From the NCBI RefSeq assembly GCF_038622445.1, contig NZ_CP152019.1:2578501-2642500 (forward strand): a stretch of DNA of 64,000 bases, written 5' to 3'. Shown one piece after another: positions 40,798 through 49,956 of the stretch (position 1 is its first letter; every line of letters begins with the position of its first letter). A program made the position numbers and the translations under genes. This DNA is from Sporosarcina sp. FSL K6-1522 (GTDB lineage: Bacteria; Bacillota; Bacilli; Bacillales_A; Planococcaceae). The notes below the pieces were generated by a model that was not told the origin of the DNA, did no database searches, and worked only from the letters and a program-made list of their open reading frames with translations.

Positions 40798-41054
40798 TCT
40801 TTGTTTAGCAGGAGTTTGAATACCTGCTGACAAAGATAAAAGCCTCCGGCGGATGTCACGGATTTTGAAAGGAGTTAAAGAAGGCAGTCTAAGTTCGCGA
40901 CGTCCAAAGAACGGTGCCTTAATTTCTGCAAGAACACAGAAATATGGCAAATCGAACCCTTCGTAGTTCGATTCGCAACGACTGCATGACCTACATCCTG
41001 TAGTCCTCAAGCTCGATTCAAAATCCGGGCGCAATTACGCCGAGGCGTAATTGA
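40794..41054 (+). repeat. Structured intergenic repeat, full-length copy D
   Basis: 261 bp collinear with copy B. Left palindrome (40794-40812 / 40823-40840), then inner inverted repeat GGATTTTGAA / TTCAAAATCC flanking the centre. Stems GCAGTC/GACTGC, ATTTCTG/CAGAAAT, AATCGAAC (40950-40957) / GTTCGATT (40966-40973) and CCTACA-tcc-TGTAG follow; the right palindrome CAATTACGCCGAGGCGTAATTG is at the end. Confidence 0.92.
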
Positions 41055-41098
41055 TTCAAAAAAACAATGGTTATTCAATAATGGAAGGCGGAATTAGT

Positions 41099-41866
41099 TT
41101 GTTGCATCAATTTTCACGAAACGAATTAGCGATTGGTACAGAAGGTGTTAAACGCATGAAGGATATGACGGTTGCGATACTTGGTGTCGGAGGAGTCGGT
41201 TCGTTTGCTGCGGAAGCATGTGCACGAAGTGGGATTGGTCGGATTATTCTTGTAGATAAGGACGATGTCGATATTACGAATATTAATCGGCAAATTGTCG
41301 CGTATTTATCGACGATTGGTCGTTCGAAAACAGAAGTTATGCAAGAGCGTATTGCAGATATTAACAAAGACTGTGAAGTGATTTCACTGCATATGTTTTA
41401 TACAGAAGAAACGGCTGAAGAGTTTTTTAGCTATAAACCTGATTATGTCATTGACGCGTCGGATACGATTAGTTATAAAATTCATCTGATTAAAGAATGT
41501 TTGGCCCGTGGTGTAAAAATTATTTCAAGCATGGGGGCAGCTAATAAGATGGATCCGACGCGTTTCCAAATCGCTGATATTTCCAAGACACATACGGACC
41601 CGATTGCCAAAGTCATTCGTTTAAGGCTGCGCAAAGAGGGCATTCGTAAAGGTGTTCCCGTTGTCTTTTCGGATGAAAGCCCGATTGTTATTCGGGAAGA
41701 CGTCGTTGACACGGTCGGGAAGCCGGAAGCGCAGATTCGCAAGGCAAAGATGCCACCTGCATCGAATGCATTTGTTCCGTCTGTTGCCGGACTTGTTTGT
41801 GCCAGCTGGGTTATCAATGATATCGTTGCGGATATCCCGATTCAACGCGTGAAGGACAAACAATAA
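41099..41866 (+). CDS. tcdA: tRNA threonylcarbamoyladenosine dehydratase TcdA
   Basis: E1-like/ThiF-fold enzyme that cyclises t6A37 to ct6A. ATP-binding motif GVGGVGSFAAEACARSGIG near residue 35; VDKDDVDITNINRQ follows. 255 aa. TTG 41099 gives the B. subtilis-like LHQFSRNELAIG start with GGAAGGCGGA ahead; an upstream TTG at 41051 lies in the repeat and is rejected. Confidence 0.92.
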   Translation: MLHQFSRNELAIGTEGVKRMKDMTVAILGVGGVGSFAAEACARSGIGRIILVDKDDVDITNINRQIVAYLSTIGRSKTEVMQERIADINKDCEVISLHMFYTEETAEEFFSYKPDYVIDASDTISYKIHLIKECLARGVKIISSMGAANKMDPTRFQIADISKTHTDPIAKVIRLRLRKEGIRKGVPVVFSDESPIVIREDVVDTVGKPEAQIRKAKMPPASNAFVPSVAGLVCASWVINDIVADIPIQRVKDKQ

Positions 41867-41870
41867 ACAG

Positions 41871-41913
41871 GAAAAGCCACATGGGTGAACTTCACTCCAT
41901 GTGGCTTTTTTAC
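41871..41913. terminator. Bidirectional terminator between tcdA and rarA
   Basis: AAAAGCCACATGG/CCATGTGGCTTTTT with T tracts on both strands. Confidence 0.88.
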
Positions 41914-41929
41914 ATAGTAAGCTCAATGA

Positions 41930-43219
41930 TTATTTCGTCGACTTGCGAAATTCCTTTAACCGCTCATAAATGGCCGCTAATTTCTTTTCTTCACCGGCAA
42001 TGACGGGTTGATAAAATTCTAGATTTTTGATTTTATCAGGCAAGTATTGCTGGTTCGTCCAACCACCAAATGAGCCGACAGGTGTGTCATGCGGGTATTT
42101 GTAGCCGACATGACCGAGTTCCGCTGCCCCTGCATAATGCGCATCGCGTAAGTGGAGGGGAATATCACCTGTTTTACCTTCATTGATGGCTTTGACGGCG
42201 GCATCGAATGCTTTGTAAGCAGAATTCGATTTAGACGCCAGGCACATTTCAATGACTGCGTTGGCAAGTGGAATGCGTGCTTCGGGCATACCGAGACGTA
42301 CAGCGGCATCCGTGGCTGCGAGGACATGTGCACCGACTTCTGGTGCTGCGAGTCCAATATCCTCATAAGCCATAACAAGCAGTCGTCTATTTACTGCGAC
42401 TAAATCCCCGATTTCCAGCAAGTTTGCTAAATAATACATAGCGGCATTGACATCGCTACCTCGAACTGATTTTTGCAACGCAGATAATAGATTATAAAAA
42501 TGTGATCCTTTTTTATCGCCAAATAAGCCAATCCGCCCTAGTAGGTTTTCAATGAGCCAGTCCTCAACAACGGTTTGTCCATCATTTTCATCGCTTGCAG
42601 AAATAACCGACTCCAGCACGGTTAATGCCTTGCGTGCATCTCCGTTAACACCTTCAGCGATTAATGTGATTTGGTCATCTGTCATCTTAATCGCCATTTT
42701 CCCAAGCCCGCGTACCTCGTCTTCTAATGCATTGCGAAGTACCCCTATCAAATCTTCCGGCTCTAACCGAGAGAGTTGCCGAATTTCCCCGCATCGGGAA
42801 CGAATGGCCGGGTTAACGTCATGATAGGGATTTTCTGTCGTCGCGCCAATTAACACAATGGCGCCACTTTCTACATGGGGCAATAACGTATCCTGCTGTA
42901 ATTTATTGAACCGATGGATTTCATCGAGGAATAATAATACTTTTCCTGTCATTCTAGATTCAGCGACAACATCTTCTACATCTTTTTTCCCTGACACCGT
43001 CGCATTTAAAGCGATAAAGGGCAGGGCGCTCGTGCCGGCAATGGCATGGGCGAGCGATGTTTTGCCGATACCGGGTTCTCCATACAACAGCATTGAAGGG
43101 ACATGACCGTTTTTAATCATTCGATATAGGGCTGTTTGTGGGCCAATAATGTCTTGTTGTCCTGCAATTTCATCGATCGTTCTTGGGCGCATACGATACG
43201 CCAATGGTTCATTGTGCAA
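41930..43219 (-). CDS. rarA: Replication-associated recombination ATPase RarA (MgsA)
   Basis: AAA+ protein of the RuvB/clamp-loader class acting at stalled forks. Walker A GEPGIGKTSLA near residue 50, Walker B FLDEIHRF, sensor GATTENP. 429 aa. TTG 43219 is preferred: GGAGGAGG lies about 8 bp ahead and LHNEPLAYRMRP aligns with B. subtilis RarA. Confidence 0.93.
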   Translation of the reverse strand: MHNEPLAYRMRPRTIDEIAGQQDIIGPQTALYRMIKNGHVPSMLLYGEPGIGKTSLAHAIAGTSALPFIALNATVSGKKDVEDVVAESRMTGKVLLFLDEIHRFNKLQQDTLLPHVESGAIVLIGATTENPYHDVNPAIRSRCGEIRQLSRLEPEDLIGVLRNALEDEVRGLGKMAIKMTDDQITLIAEGVNGDARKALTVLESVISASDENDGQTVVEDWLIENLLGRIGLFGDKKGSHFYNLLSALQKSVRGSDVNAAMYYLANLLEIGDLVAVNRRLLVMAYEDIGLAAPEVGAHVLAATDAAVRLGMPEARIPLANAVIEMCLASKSNSAYKAFDAAVKAINEGKTGDIPLHLRDAHYAGAAELGHVGYKYPHDTPVGSFGGWTNQQYLPDKIKNLEFYQPVIAGEEKKLAAIYERLKEFRKSTK

Positions 43220-43306
43220 AAAAAAACCTCCTCCGTACATCCGTTCTTTTAGTATACTACAAGAGTAGATGAAAGTTGTCATTTCGAGATAGTGGAGAGG
43301 CATTTA

Positions 43307-43315
43307 TGCTATACT
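43307..43315 (+). promoter_or_regulatory. Extended -10 promoter for cymR
   Basis: TGcTATACT 38 bp upstream of the start codon; the -35 region is poor, as allowed for extended -10 promoters. Confidence 0.5.
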
Positions 43316-43352
43316 ATTTTGAAGCAAACCTAAAAAGGACGGGGTTATGTAT

Positions 43353-43772
43353 ATGAAAATTTCAACTAAAGGTCGCTATGGATTGACAATCGTTGTAGAG
43401 CTCGGCAATAAATACGGAGAAGGTCCTGTACCACTGCGAAAAATCGCCGAAGAACAGACGTTATCTGAAGCATATTTGGAACAGTTGATTCCACCACTAC
43501 GTAATAGCGGAATCGTGAAAAGTGTCCGCGGCGCATATGGCGGTTATATGTTGGCCAAGCCACCGACAGAAATTACAGCAGGGGATGTCATTCGTATTTT
43601 GGAGGGACCTATTCAGCTTGTCGAAGGACTTGAAGAATCGGATATTCCACAACAAGAGTTATGGAATCGAATTGGAGAAGCGGTGCGCAGTGTATTGGAT
43701 ACAACAACGATTCAACATTTGATGGAATCAGGTAAAAATACAGACCGCGATAGTTATATGTTTTACATTTAA
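43353..43772 (+). CDS. cymR: Rrf2-family cysteine metabolism repressor CymR
   Basis: Winged-helix regulator of sulfur genes, acting with CysK in B. subtilis. Starts MKISTKGRYGLTIVVELG and has VRGAYGGYMLAKPP in the wing; ends SYMFYI like the B. subtilis protein. No Fe-S cysteine triplet is present, as expected for CymR rather than IscR. 139 aa. It precedes iscS-mnmA as in Bacillus. Confidence 0.93.
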   Translation: MKISTKGRYGLTIVVELGNKYGEGPVPLRKIAEEQTLSEAYLEQLIPPLRNSGIVKSVRGAYGGYMLAKPPTEITAGDVIRILEGPIQLVEGLEESDIPQQELWNRIGEAVRSVLDTTTIQHLMESGKNTDRDSYMFYI

Positions 43773-43787
43773 AGGAGTTTTTAAATC

Positions 43788-44933
43788 ATGACGACAATTT
43801 ATTTGGATCATGCAGCGACGACACCGGTTCATCCGGCAGTAAGCGCTACGTATATCAAACAGCTGGAAGCGATTTTTGGCAATCCTTCTAGCATTCATAG
43901 CTATGGCAGAGAAGCACGGAAATGGTTAGATACGGCAAGAAAAACGTTGGCACAATCCATTCATGCGACACCGGCTGAAATTATTTTCACGTCAGGTGGG
44001 ACAGAAGCGGATAATATGGCGATTTTCGGAACTGTTGCGGCTATGAAAGGCAAGGGAAACCATATTATTACGACAACAGTTGAACATCATGCGGTCTTAA
44101 ATCCCTGTAAACAGCTTGAATTGCTTGGGTACGAGGTCAGTTATGTGGGTGTGGATGCCAACGGACAAATTTCTGTTGAGCAAGTGAAACAGGCATTGAC
44201 GGATCAAACCGTTCTTGTCTCCGTTATGTATGGCAATAACGAGGTGGGGACCATCCAGCCAATTCGTGAAATTGGCGAGCTGTTGAAAGGGCATCAAGCG
44301 AAATTTCACACGGATGCCGTACAAGCGTATGGGCTTGTGCCACTTGACGTGGATGAACTTGGTGTGGATTTACTCTCTGTTTCAGCTCATAAATTAAACG
44401 GCCCGAAAGGCATTGGCTTTTTATATCAACGAAAAGGCGCAGAGACGATACCGGTTCTTTTCGGCGGCGAGCAGGAACGAAAACGTCGAGCAGGTACAGA
44501 AAACCTTCCCGCAATTATCGCTTTTGCAGAGGCGGTAACCATTGCACAACAAGCTATGCAGCATAACATTGTGCAGTATACAAACTATGCAAAAATCTTA
44601 ACAGATGTTTTCGATGCACAAGGCGTTATTTACGAAGTGAATGTTGACGCTGATATGGAGAAGTTACCGCATATTGCGAATATTAGTTTCCCAGGAACAG
44701 ACATCGAATCGTTACTTGTTAATCTTGATATGGCAGGGATTGCGGTATCGAGCGGTTCGGCATGCACGGCGGGTTCACTAGATCCATCGCATGTTCTGAC
44801 TGCAATGTTTGGCGAAGGTTCGCCTAAGCTCCGCAACTCGGTGCGTTTTAGCTTTGGACTTGGGTTGGATGAAAAAACGATGACAGAAGCAGCAGAAACG
44901 ACTGCTACTATCGTCAAACGACTTGTGAAATGA
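43788..44933 (+). CDS. iscS: Cysteine desulfurase (IscS/YrvO type)
   Basis: PLP enzyme that releases sulfur from cysteine, here most likely for tRNA 2-thiolation through the downstream MnmA. PLP-lysine segment SAHKLNGPKGIGF near residue 205, catalytic cysteine in SSGSACTAGS near 325. 381 aa. AAAGGAG precedes ATG. Confidence 0.95.
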   Translation: MTTIYLDHAATTPVHPAVSATYIKQLEAIFGNPSSIHSYGREARKWLDTARKTLAQSIHATPAEIIFTSGGTEADNMAIFGTVAAMKGKGNHIITTTVEHHAVLNPCKQLELLGYEVSYVGVDANGQISVEQVKQALTDQTVLVSVMYGNNEVGTIQPIREIGELLKGHQAKFHTDAVQAYGLVPLDVDELGVDLLSVSAHKLNGPKGIGFLYQRKGAETIPVLFGGEQERKRRAGTENLPAIIAFAEAVTIAQQAMQHNIVQYTNYAKILTDVFDAQGVIYEVNVDADMEKLPHIANISFPGTDIESLLVNLDMAGIAVSSGSACTAGSLDPSHVLTAMFGEGSPKLRNSVRFSFGLGLDEKTMTEAAETTATIVKRLVK

Positions 44934-44936
44934 CTA

Positions 44937-45215
44937 TCAATTACGCCGAGGCGTAATTGCGTCCGGATTTTTTCGAGCTTGGGGCCTACAGGAAGTAGGT
45001 CATGCAGGCGTTGCTAATCGAACTTCGAAGAGTTCGATTTGCTGTATTTCTGCGCTTTTTTGCGGAAATTAAGGCACCGTTCTTTGGACGTGGCGAACTT
45101 AGACTGCGTTCCCCTATTGTTCAGCGGGCGTTCTAATATATGCTGAACAGGGAATTAATATCGCAAATACTCACCACCTATTGAGGTGGAGGTATTCAGC
45201 TGAATAAAGATAAAA
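44937..45215 (-). repeat. Structured intergenic repeat, rearranged copy E (inverted)
   Basis: Reverse orientation, starting 3 bp after the iscS stop. The right palindrome (TCAATTACGCCGAGGCGTAATTG), the CCTACAGGAAGTAGG hairpin and AATCGAAC/GTTCGATT are intact. ATTTCTGC/GCGGAAAT and GGACGTGGCG also remain. The left end is rearranged: a GTTCAGCGGGCG segment, a stray CCACCT-ATTG-AGGTGG hairpin, then the half-palindrome GCTGAATAAAGATAAA. It fills the whole gap before mnmA. Confidence 0.88.
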
Positions 45216-45225
45216 GGATGAATAA

Positions 45226-46350
<1,125 letters not shown>

Positions 46351-46363
46351 GGGGAAGTTAACA

Positions 46364-47029
46364 ATGGAATACAATGAAATCGGCATTGCAGCATTGCAAG
46401 ATGGCGAATATGAAAAAGCAGTTGAATCGTTTGTCAAAGCGGTTGAAGAAGAACCCAAAAATGCATTAGGCTACATCAATTTAGGGAATGTTTTCGCTTC
46501 TCTAGGAGATGCTGAAAAAGCAGAGCCCTTTTTCCAAAAAGCCATTACGCTAGATGCAGAAGCAGGCACAGCTTATTACGGCCTTGCCAATCTTTATTAC
46601 AATAAAGAGCGCTATGAGGAAGCTGCAAAGTTATATGAAACAGCAATTCGTCAAGGCATTGATGCGGCGGACGCTTATTTCATGCTTGGTAAAAGTCTTG
46701 AACGCTCAAGCAATGAAAAATTGGCGTTGCCGTACTTGCAACGTGCTGCGGAGTTGGCGCCAGAGGATCTTGAAATCCGCTTATCCTATGGGATTTTATT
46801 GGCCAATATGGAGCTGTTTACGGAAGCGGGCAACGAGTTCCGTTTCATTATCGAACAAGATGCAGAAAATGCGGATGCTCATTATAATTTAGGGTTTTTA
46901 TATGCGGTGTCAACGGAACAGAAAGAAGATGCGTTAATGCATCTTGAACGGGCATTTACAATCGACCCAGAACATGTGCAGGCACGTTATATTTACGACA
47001 TGATTCAACTCGGTGAAAACGAAAAATAA
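46364..47029 (+). CDS. Tetratricopeptide repeat protein (YrrB-like)
   Basis: About six TPR units across 221 aa (for example ALGYINLGNVFASLGDAEKA and AYYGLANLYYNKERYEEA). Protein-interaction scaffold of unknown partner, conserved between mnmA and recD2 in Bacillus. AAGGGGAAG precedes ATG 46364. Confidence 0.9.
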   Translation: MEYNEIGIAALQDGEYEKAVESFVKAVEEEPKNALGYINLGNVFASLGDAEKAEPFFQKAITLDAEAGTAYYGLANLYYNKERYEEAAKLYETAIRQGIDAADAYFMLGKSLERSSNEKLALPYLQRAAELAPEDLEIRLSYGILLANMELFTEAGNEFRFIIEQDAENADAHYNLGFLYAVSTEQKEDALMHLERAFTIDPEHVQARYIYDMIQLGENEK

Positions 47030-47041
47030 GGAGGAATCGCG

Positions 47042-49483
47042 GTGATGGAAGGGCTTATCGAAACGGAAAAAGCGAATGAGATTTTTTTGATTGGACGACC
47101 GGTCGTGACGATCTTCCATAACCCCGACAACCTTTTTACGATTGTCAAATTGAAGGTGCGCGAAACGAATAGTGGCTATGAGGATAAAGAAATCATTGTC
47201 AAAGGAAGCTTTCCACAACTAAATGCTGATGAAGACTACAAGTTTACGGGTAGGCTTGTCAATCATCCAACGTATGGTGCGCAGTTCGATGTCCAGACGT
47301 TTGCAAAGGAAATGCCGGCAACGGAAACAGGGCTTGTCCATTATTTATCGGGCGATTTGTTTCCAGGCATTGGGATGAAAACGGCGCAAACGATTGTTAA
47401 AAAGCTCGGCACAGACGCGATTAAGAAAATCCTCGACAATCCAGCTGTGCTCGATACAGTTCCTAGGTTATCTGACGAGAAAAAAGAAGTGCTTGTCTCG
47501 GTGCTCGAACAAAATATGGGACTCGAGCGCACCATCATTCAGTTGAATGAATGGGGATTCGGCCCGCAAATTGCGATGCGCATTTATCAAACGTATCGTG
47601 AAGAAGCTATTTCCCAACTATCTGAGAATCCGTACCGGCTCATTGAAGAAGTGGAAGGGGTCGGCTTCCAACGTGCGGATGAGCTTGGTAGGCATCTTGG
47701 CATTACAGGCAATCATCCTGCAAGGATTAAAGCGGCCATTTTGCATGCACTCAATCAAGCGGTGCAATCGGCGGGGCATGTCTACGCAGAAGCGGAGTCG
47801 ACTTTGCCGGAAGTGAAGCGCTTGCTTGAAATGAGTCAACCTGTGGACATCCCATTTACGGCTATTTCCCAGGCAATTATTGAACTTGTCGAGGAAGGGA
47901 AATTAGCAGCAGAAGGGCAAAAACTCTATATTCCATCCCTTTATTTCTCAGAAATCGGCATTGCCTCGAAACTAGAACGACTGATGCAAAATGATACGAC
48001 GGACCAGTTTCCAGTGTCTGAAATCAGGAAAGCAGTAGGGGAAGTGGAAGAGCGTTTAGGCGTCAATTATGCGGAAACGCAAGTCGCGGCGATTGAAACG
48101 GCCCTTCATTCACCGACGATGATTTTAACAGGTGGACCGGGGACAGGAAAAACGACGGTGATTCGCGGGTTGGTTGAGGTGTATGCGGAGCTGCATGGCT
48201 TATCGCTTGATCCGAATGAGTATGCCAAAAAGAAAGAACCTTTTCCAATTGTGTTGGCGGCACCGACAGGACGTGCGGCGAAGCGGATGTCTGAATCGAC
48301 AGGTTTACCTGCTATGACAATTCACCGTTTGTTAGGCTTTAACGGGCTCGAAAAGGAAGAAGAAACCGAGCGAGAAGTCGAAGGGCGACTCATTATTATT
48401 GATGAAATGTCGATGGTAGACACATGGCTAGCGCATCAATTACTAAAGGCGCTGGCGGACGATGTCCAACTGCTTTTTGTGGGTGACCAAGACCAATTAC
48501 CTCCCGTCGGACCGGGCCAAGTGCTACGGGATATGCTGGATTCTGGGAAAGTTCCAGTTGTCGAGCTGACTGAAATTTACCGGCAAAGTGCGGGCTCGAC
48601 GATTATTGAAATGGCGCATATGATTAAGCGGTCTGAATGGTCTGCGGATATTACGCAAAAAACCTCGGATCGTTCTTTCATTAAAGCGAGCGGTGATCGG
48701 ATTTTGGAAGTCGTTGAGCAAGTTGTCAAAAATGCCATTACAAAAGGCCATCACATTAAAGACATTCAAGTGCTTGCGCCAATGTATCGAGGTCCGGCTG
48801 GAATTGATGGCTTGAACAAAATGATTCAAGAGATGGTCAATCCACCTGGGCCTGACCGAAAGGAAGTCGTATTTGGCGAGGCGGTCTATCGAATCGGTGA
48901 CAAAGTACTGCAACTCGTCAATCAACCTGAGAGTAACGTTTTCAATGGGGATATGGGCGAGGTTATTTCAATCATCAAGGCAAAAGAAACAATCGATAAA
49001 AAAGAGCTACTGGTTGTGTCCTATGATGGGATCGAAGTAACGTATGAACGCAGTGATTTAAACCAAATTACATTGGCCTACTGTTGTTCGATCCATAAAT
49101 CACAGGGCAGTGAATTTCCAATTGTTATTATGCCAATTGTGCGAAGTCAACGGAAAATGCTACGCCGCAATTTATTGTACACAGGCATTACACGTGCGAA
49201 AAATTTTCTCATTCTTTGCGGAGAGCCAGAAGAATTCAGAGTCGGCATTAGCCGAACGGATGAGTTGGAAAGGCAGACGACGTTGAAAGAACGATTGAAT
49301 GGGGAATTTGTTGGGCTAGAAGCTCAAGAGGAGCCAACTTCAGAGCAAGAAGAGCAGGCGATATCGACAGAGGAGTTACAGCCAGCTGTTTATGCGCTCA
49401 CAGTGGAGACATTTCTTGCAGTTGACCCGTTGATTGGCATGAAAGGCATCTCACCTTACGATTATCTCGAAGCTTCTGATTGA
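47042..49483 (+). CDS. recD2: RecD2-type ATP-dependent DNA helicase
   Basis: SF1B 5'-3' helicase lacking RecBC partners. Long N-terminal extension with HhH motifs, Walker A GGPGTGKTTVIRGL near residue 363, DEMSMVD, and C-terminal CSIHKSQGSEFPIV. 813 aa is typical of RecD2. AAGGAGG lies 7 bp before GTG 47042; ATG 47045 is the alternative. Its stop codon overlaps the -35 box of the alaS promoter. Confidence 0.96.
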   Translation: MMEGLIETEKANEIFLIGRPVVTIFHNPDNLFTIVKLKVRETNSGYEDKEIIVKGSFPQLNADEDYKFTGRLVNHPTYGAQFDVQTFAKEMPATETGLVHYLSGDLFPGIGMKTAQTIVKKLGTDAIKKILDNPAVLDTVPRLSDEKKEVLVSVLEQNMGLERTIIQLNEWGFGPQIAMRIYQTYREEAISQLSENPYRLIEEVEGVGFQRADELGRHLGITGNHPARIKAAILHALNQAVQSAGHVYAEAESTLPEVKRLLEMSQPVDIPFTAISQAIIELVEEGKLAAEGQKLYIPSLYFSEIGIASKLERLMQNDTTDQFPVSEIRKAVGEVEERLGVNYAETQVAAIETALHSPTMILTGGPGTGKTTVIRGLVEVYAELHGLSLDPNEYAKKKEPFPIVLAAPTGRAAKRMSESTGLPAMTIHRLLGFNGLEKEEETEREVEGRLIIIDEMSMVDTWLAHQLLKALADDVQLLFVGDQDQLPPVGPGQVLRDMLDSGKVPVVELTEIYRQSAGSTIIEMAHMIKRSEWSADITQKTSDRSFIKASGDRILEVVEQVVKNAITKGHHIKDIQVLAPMYRGPAGIDGLNKMIQEMVNPPGPDRKEVVFGEAVYRIGDKVLQLVNQPESNVFNGDMGEVISIIKAKETIDKKELLVVSYDGIEVTYERSDLNQITLAYCCSIHKSQGSEFPIVIMPIVRSQRKMLRRNLLYTGITRAKNFLILCGEPEEFRVGISRTDELERQTTLKERLNGEFVGLEAQEEPTSEQEEQAISTEELQPAVYALTVETFLAVDPLIGMKGISPYDYLEASD

Positions 49484-49508
49484 CAAGACCAGTGAATTTT
49501 TCTATAAT
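49480..49508 (+). promoter_or_regulatory. Consensus sigma-A promoter for alaS
   Basis: TTGACA, 17-bp spacer, TATAAT: a perfect match, overlapping the recD2 stop codon. Confidence 0.92.
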
Positions 49509-49514
49509 CCAGAT

Positions 49515-49776
49515 AGAAATGCTGAAGCTGAGCATCACAATCATACGAAATACGTTGACGGAGAAAGTACATATGTTTACTCGTTCAGAAAGAAGCCCCT
49601 TGGCTGAAAGGGCTTTCGAGTGTGCGTGTCGAAAAGCTACTCCTGAGTGCAGCTCATCCCTGCCGTTCGCCGCGTTAAGGCAACCAGAGATGCCGAATGC
49701 AATTCGATTCGGTAATTAGGGTGGTACCGCGAGACTAACATCTTCGTCCCTTGTTTTAGGGGCGAGGATTTTTTTG
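49515..49776 (+). promoter_or_regulatory. T-box leader of alaS
   Basis: T-box core AGGGTGGTACCGCG at 49718-49731, then terminator stem TCGTCCC/GGGGCGA and a seven-T tract near 49776. Position before alaS implies tRNA-Ala sensing; the specifier GCN triplet was not assigned with certainty. Confidence 0.9.
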
Positions 49777-49781
49777 TGTGT

Positions 49782-49907
49782 CCGTACGATGCGGGTATGC
49801 AGTCGTTGCGAATCGAACTACGAAGGTTTCGATTTGCCGCGTTTCTGTGTTTTGCGGAAATTAAGGCACCTTCCTTCAGGACGTCGCGCACTTAGACTGC
49901 CTTCCTC
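49782..49907 (-). repeat. Structured intergenic repeat, partial inverted copy F
   Basis: Reads TATGCAGTCGTTGCG, AATCGAAC...TTCGATTTG, TTTCTGTGTTTTGCGGAAA, GCACCTTCC and ACTTAGACTGCCTTCC, so the central stems are present, including GCAGTC/GACTGC. Both terminal palindromes are missing. It lies between the T-box terminator and alaS, inside the alaS 5' UTR. Confidence 0.85.
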
Positions 49908-49956
49908 TGATCGCCGCCATCCCTGTATTTTTTCAAACTATTAAGGAGGAATATTG

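Noticed and set aside
41051..41098. Upstream TTG start for TcdA
   Set aside because: It lies in the repeat end, lacks a ribosome-binding site, and homologues begin at LHQFSRNEL.
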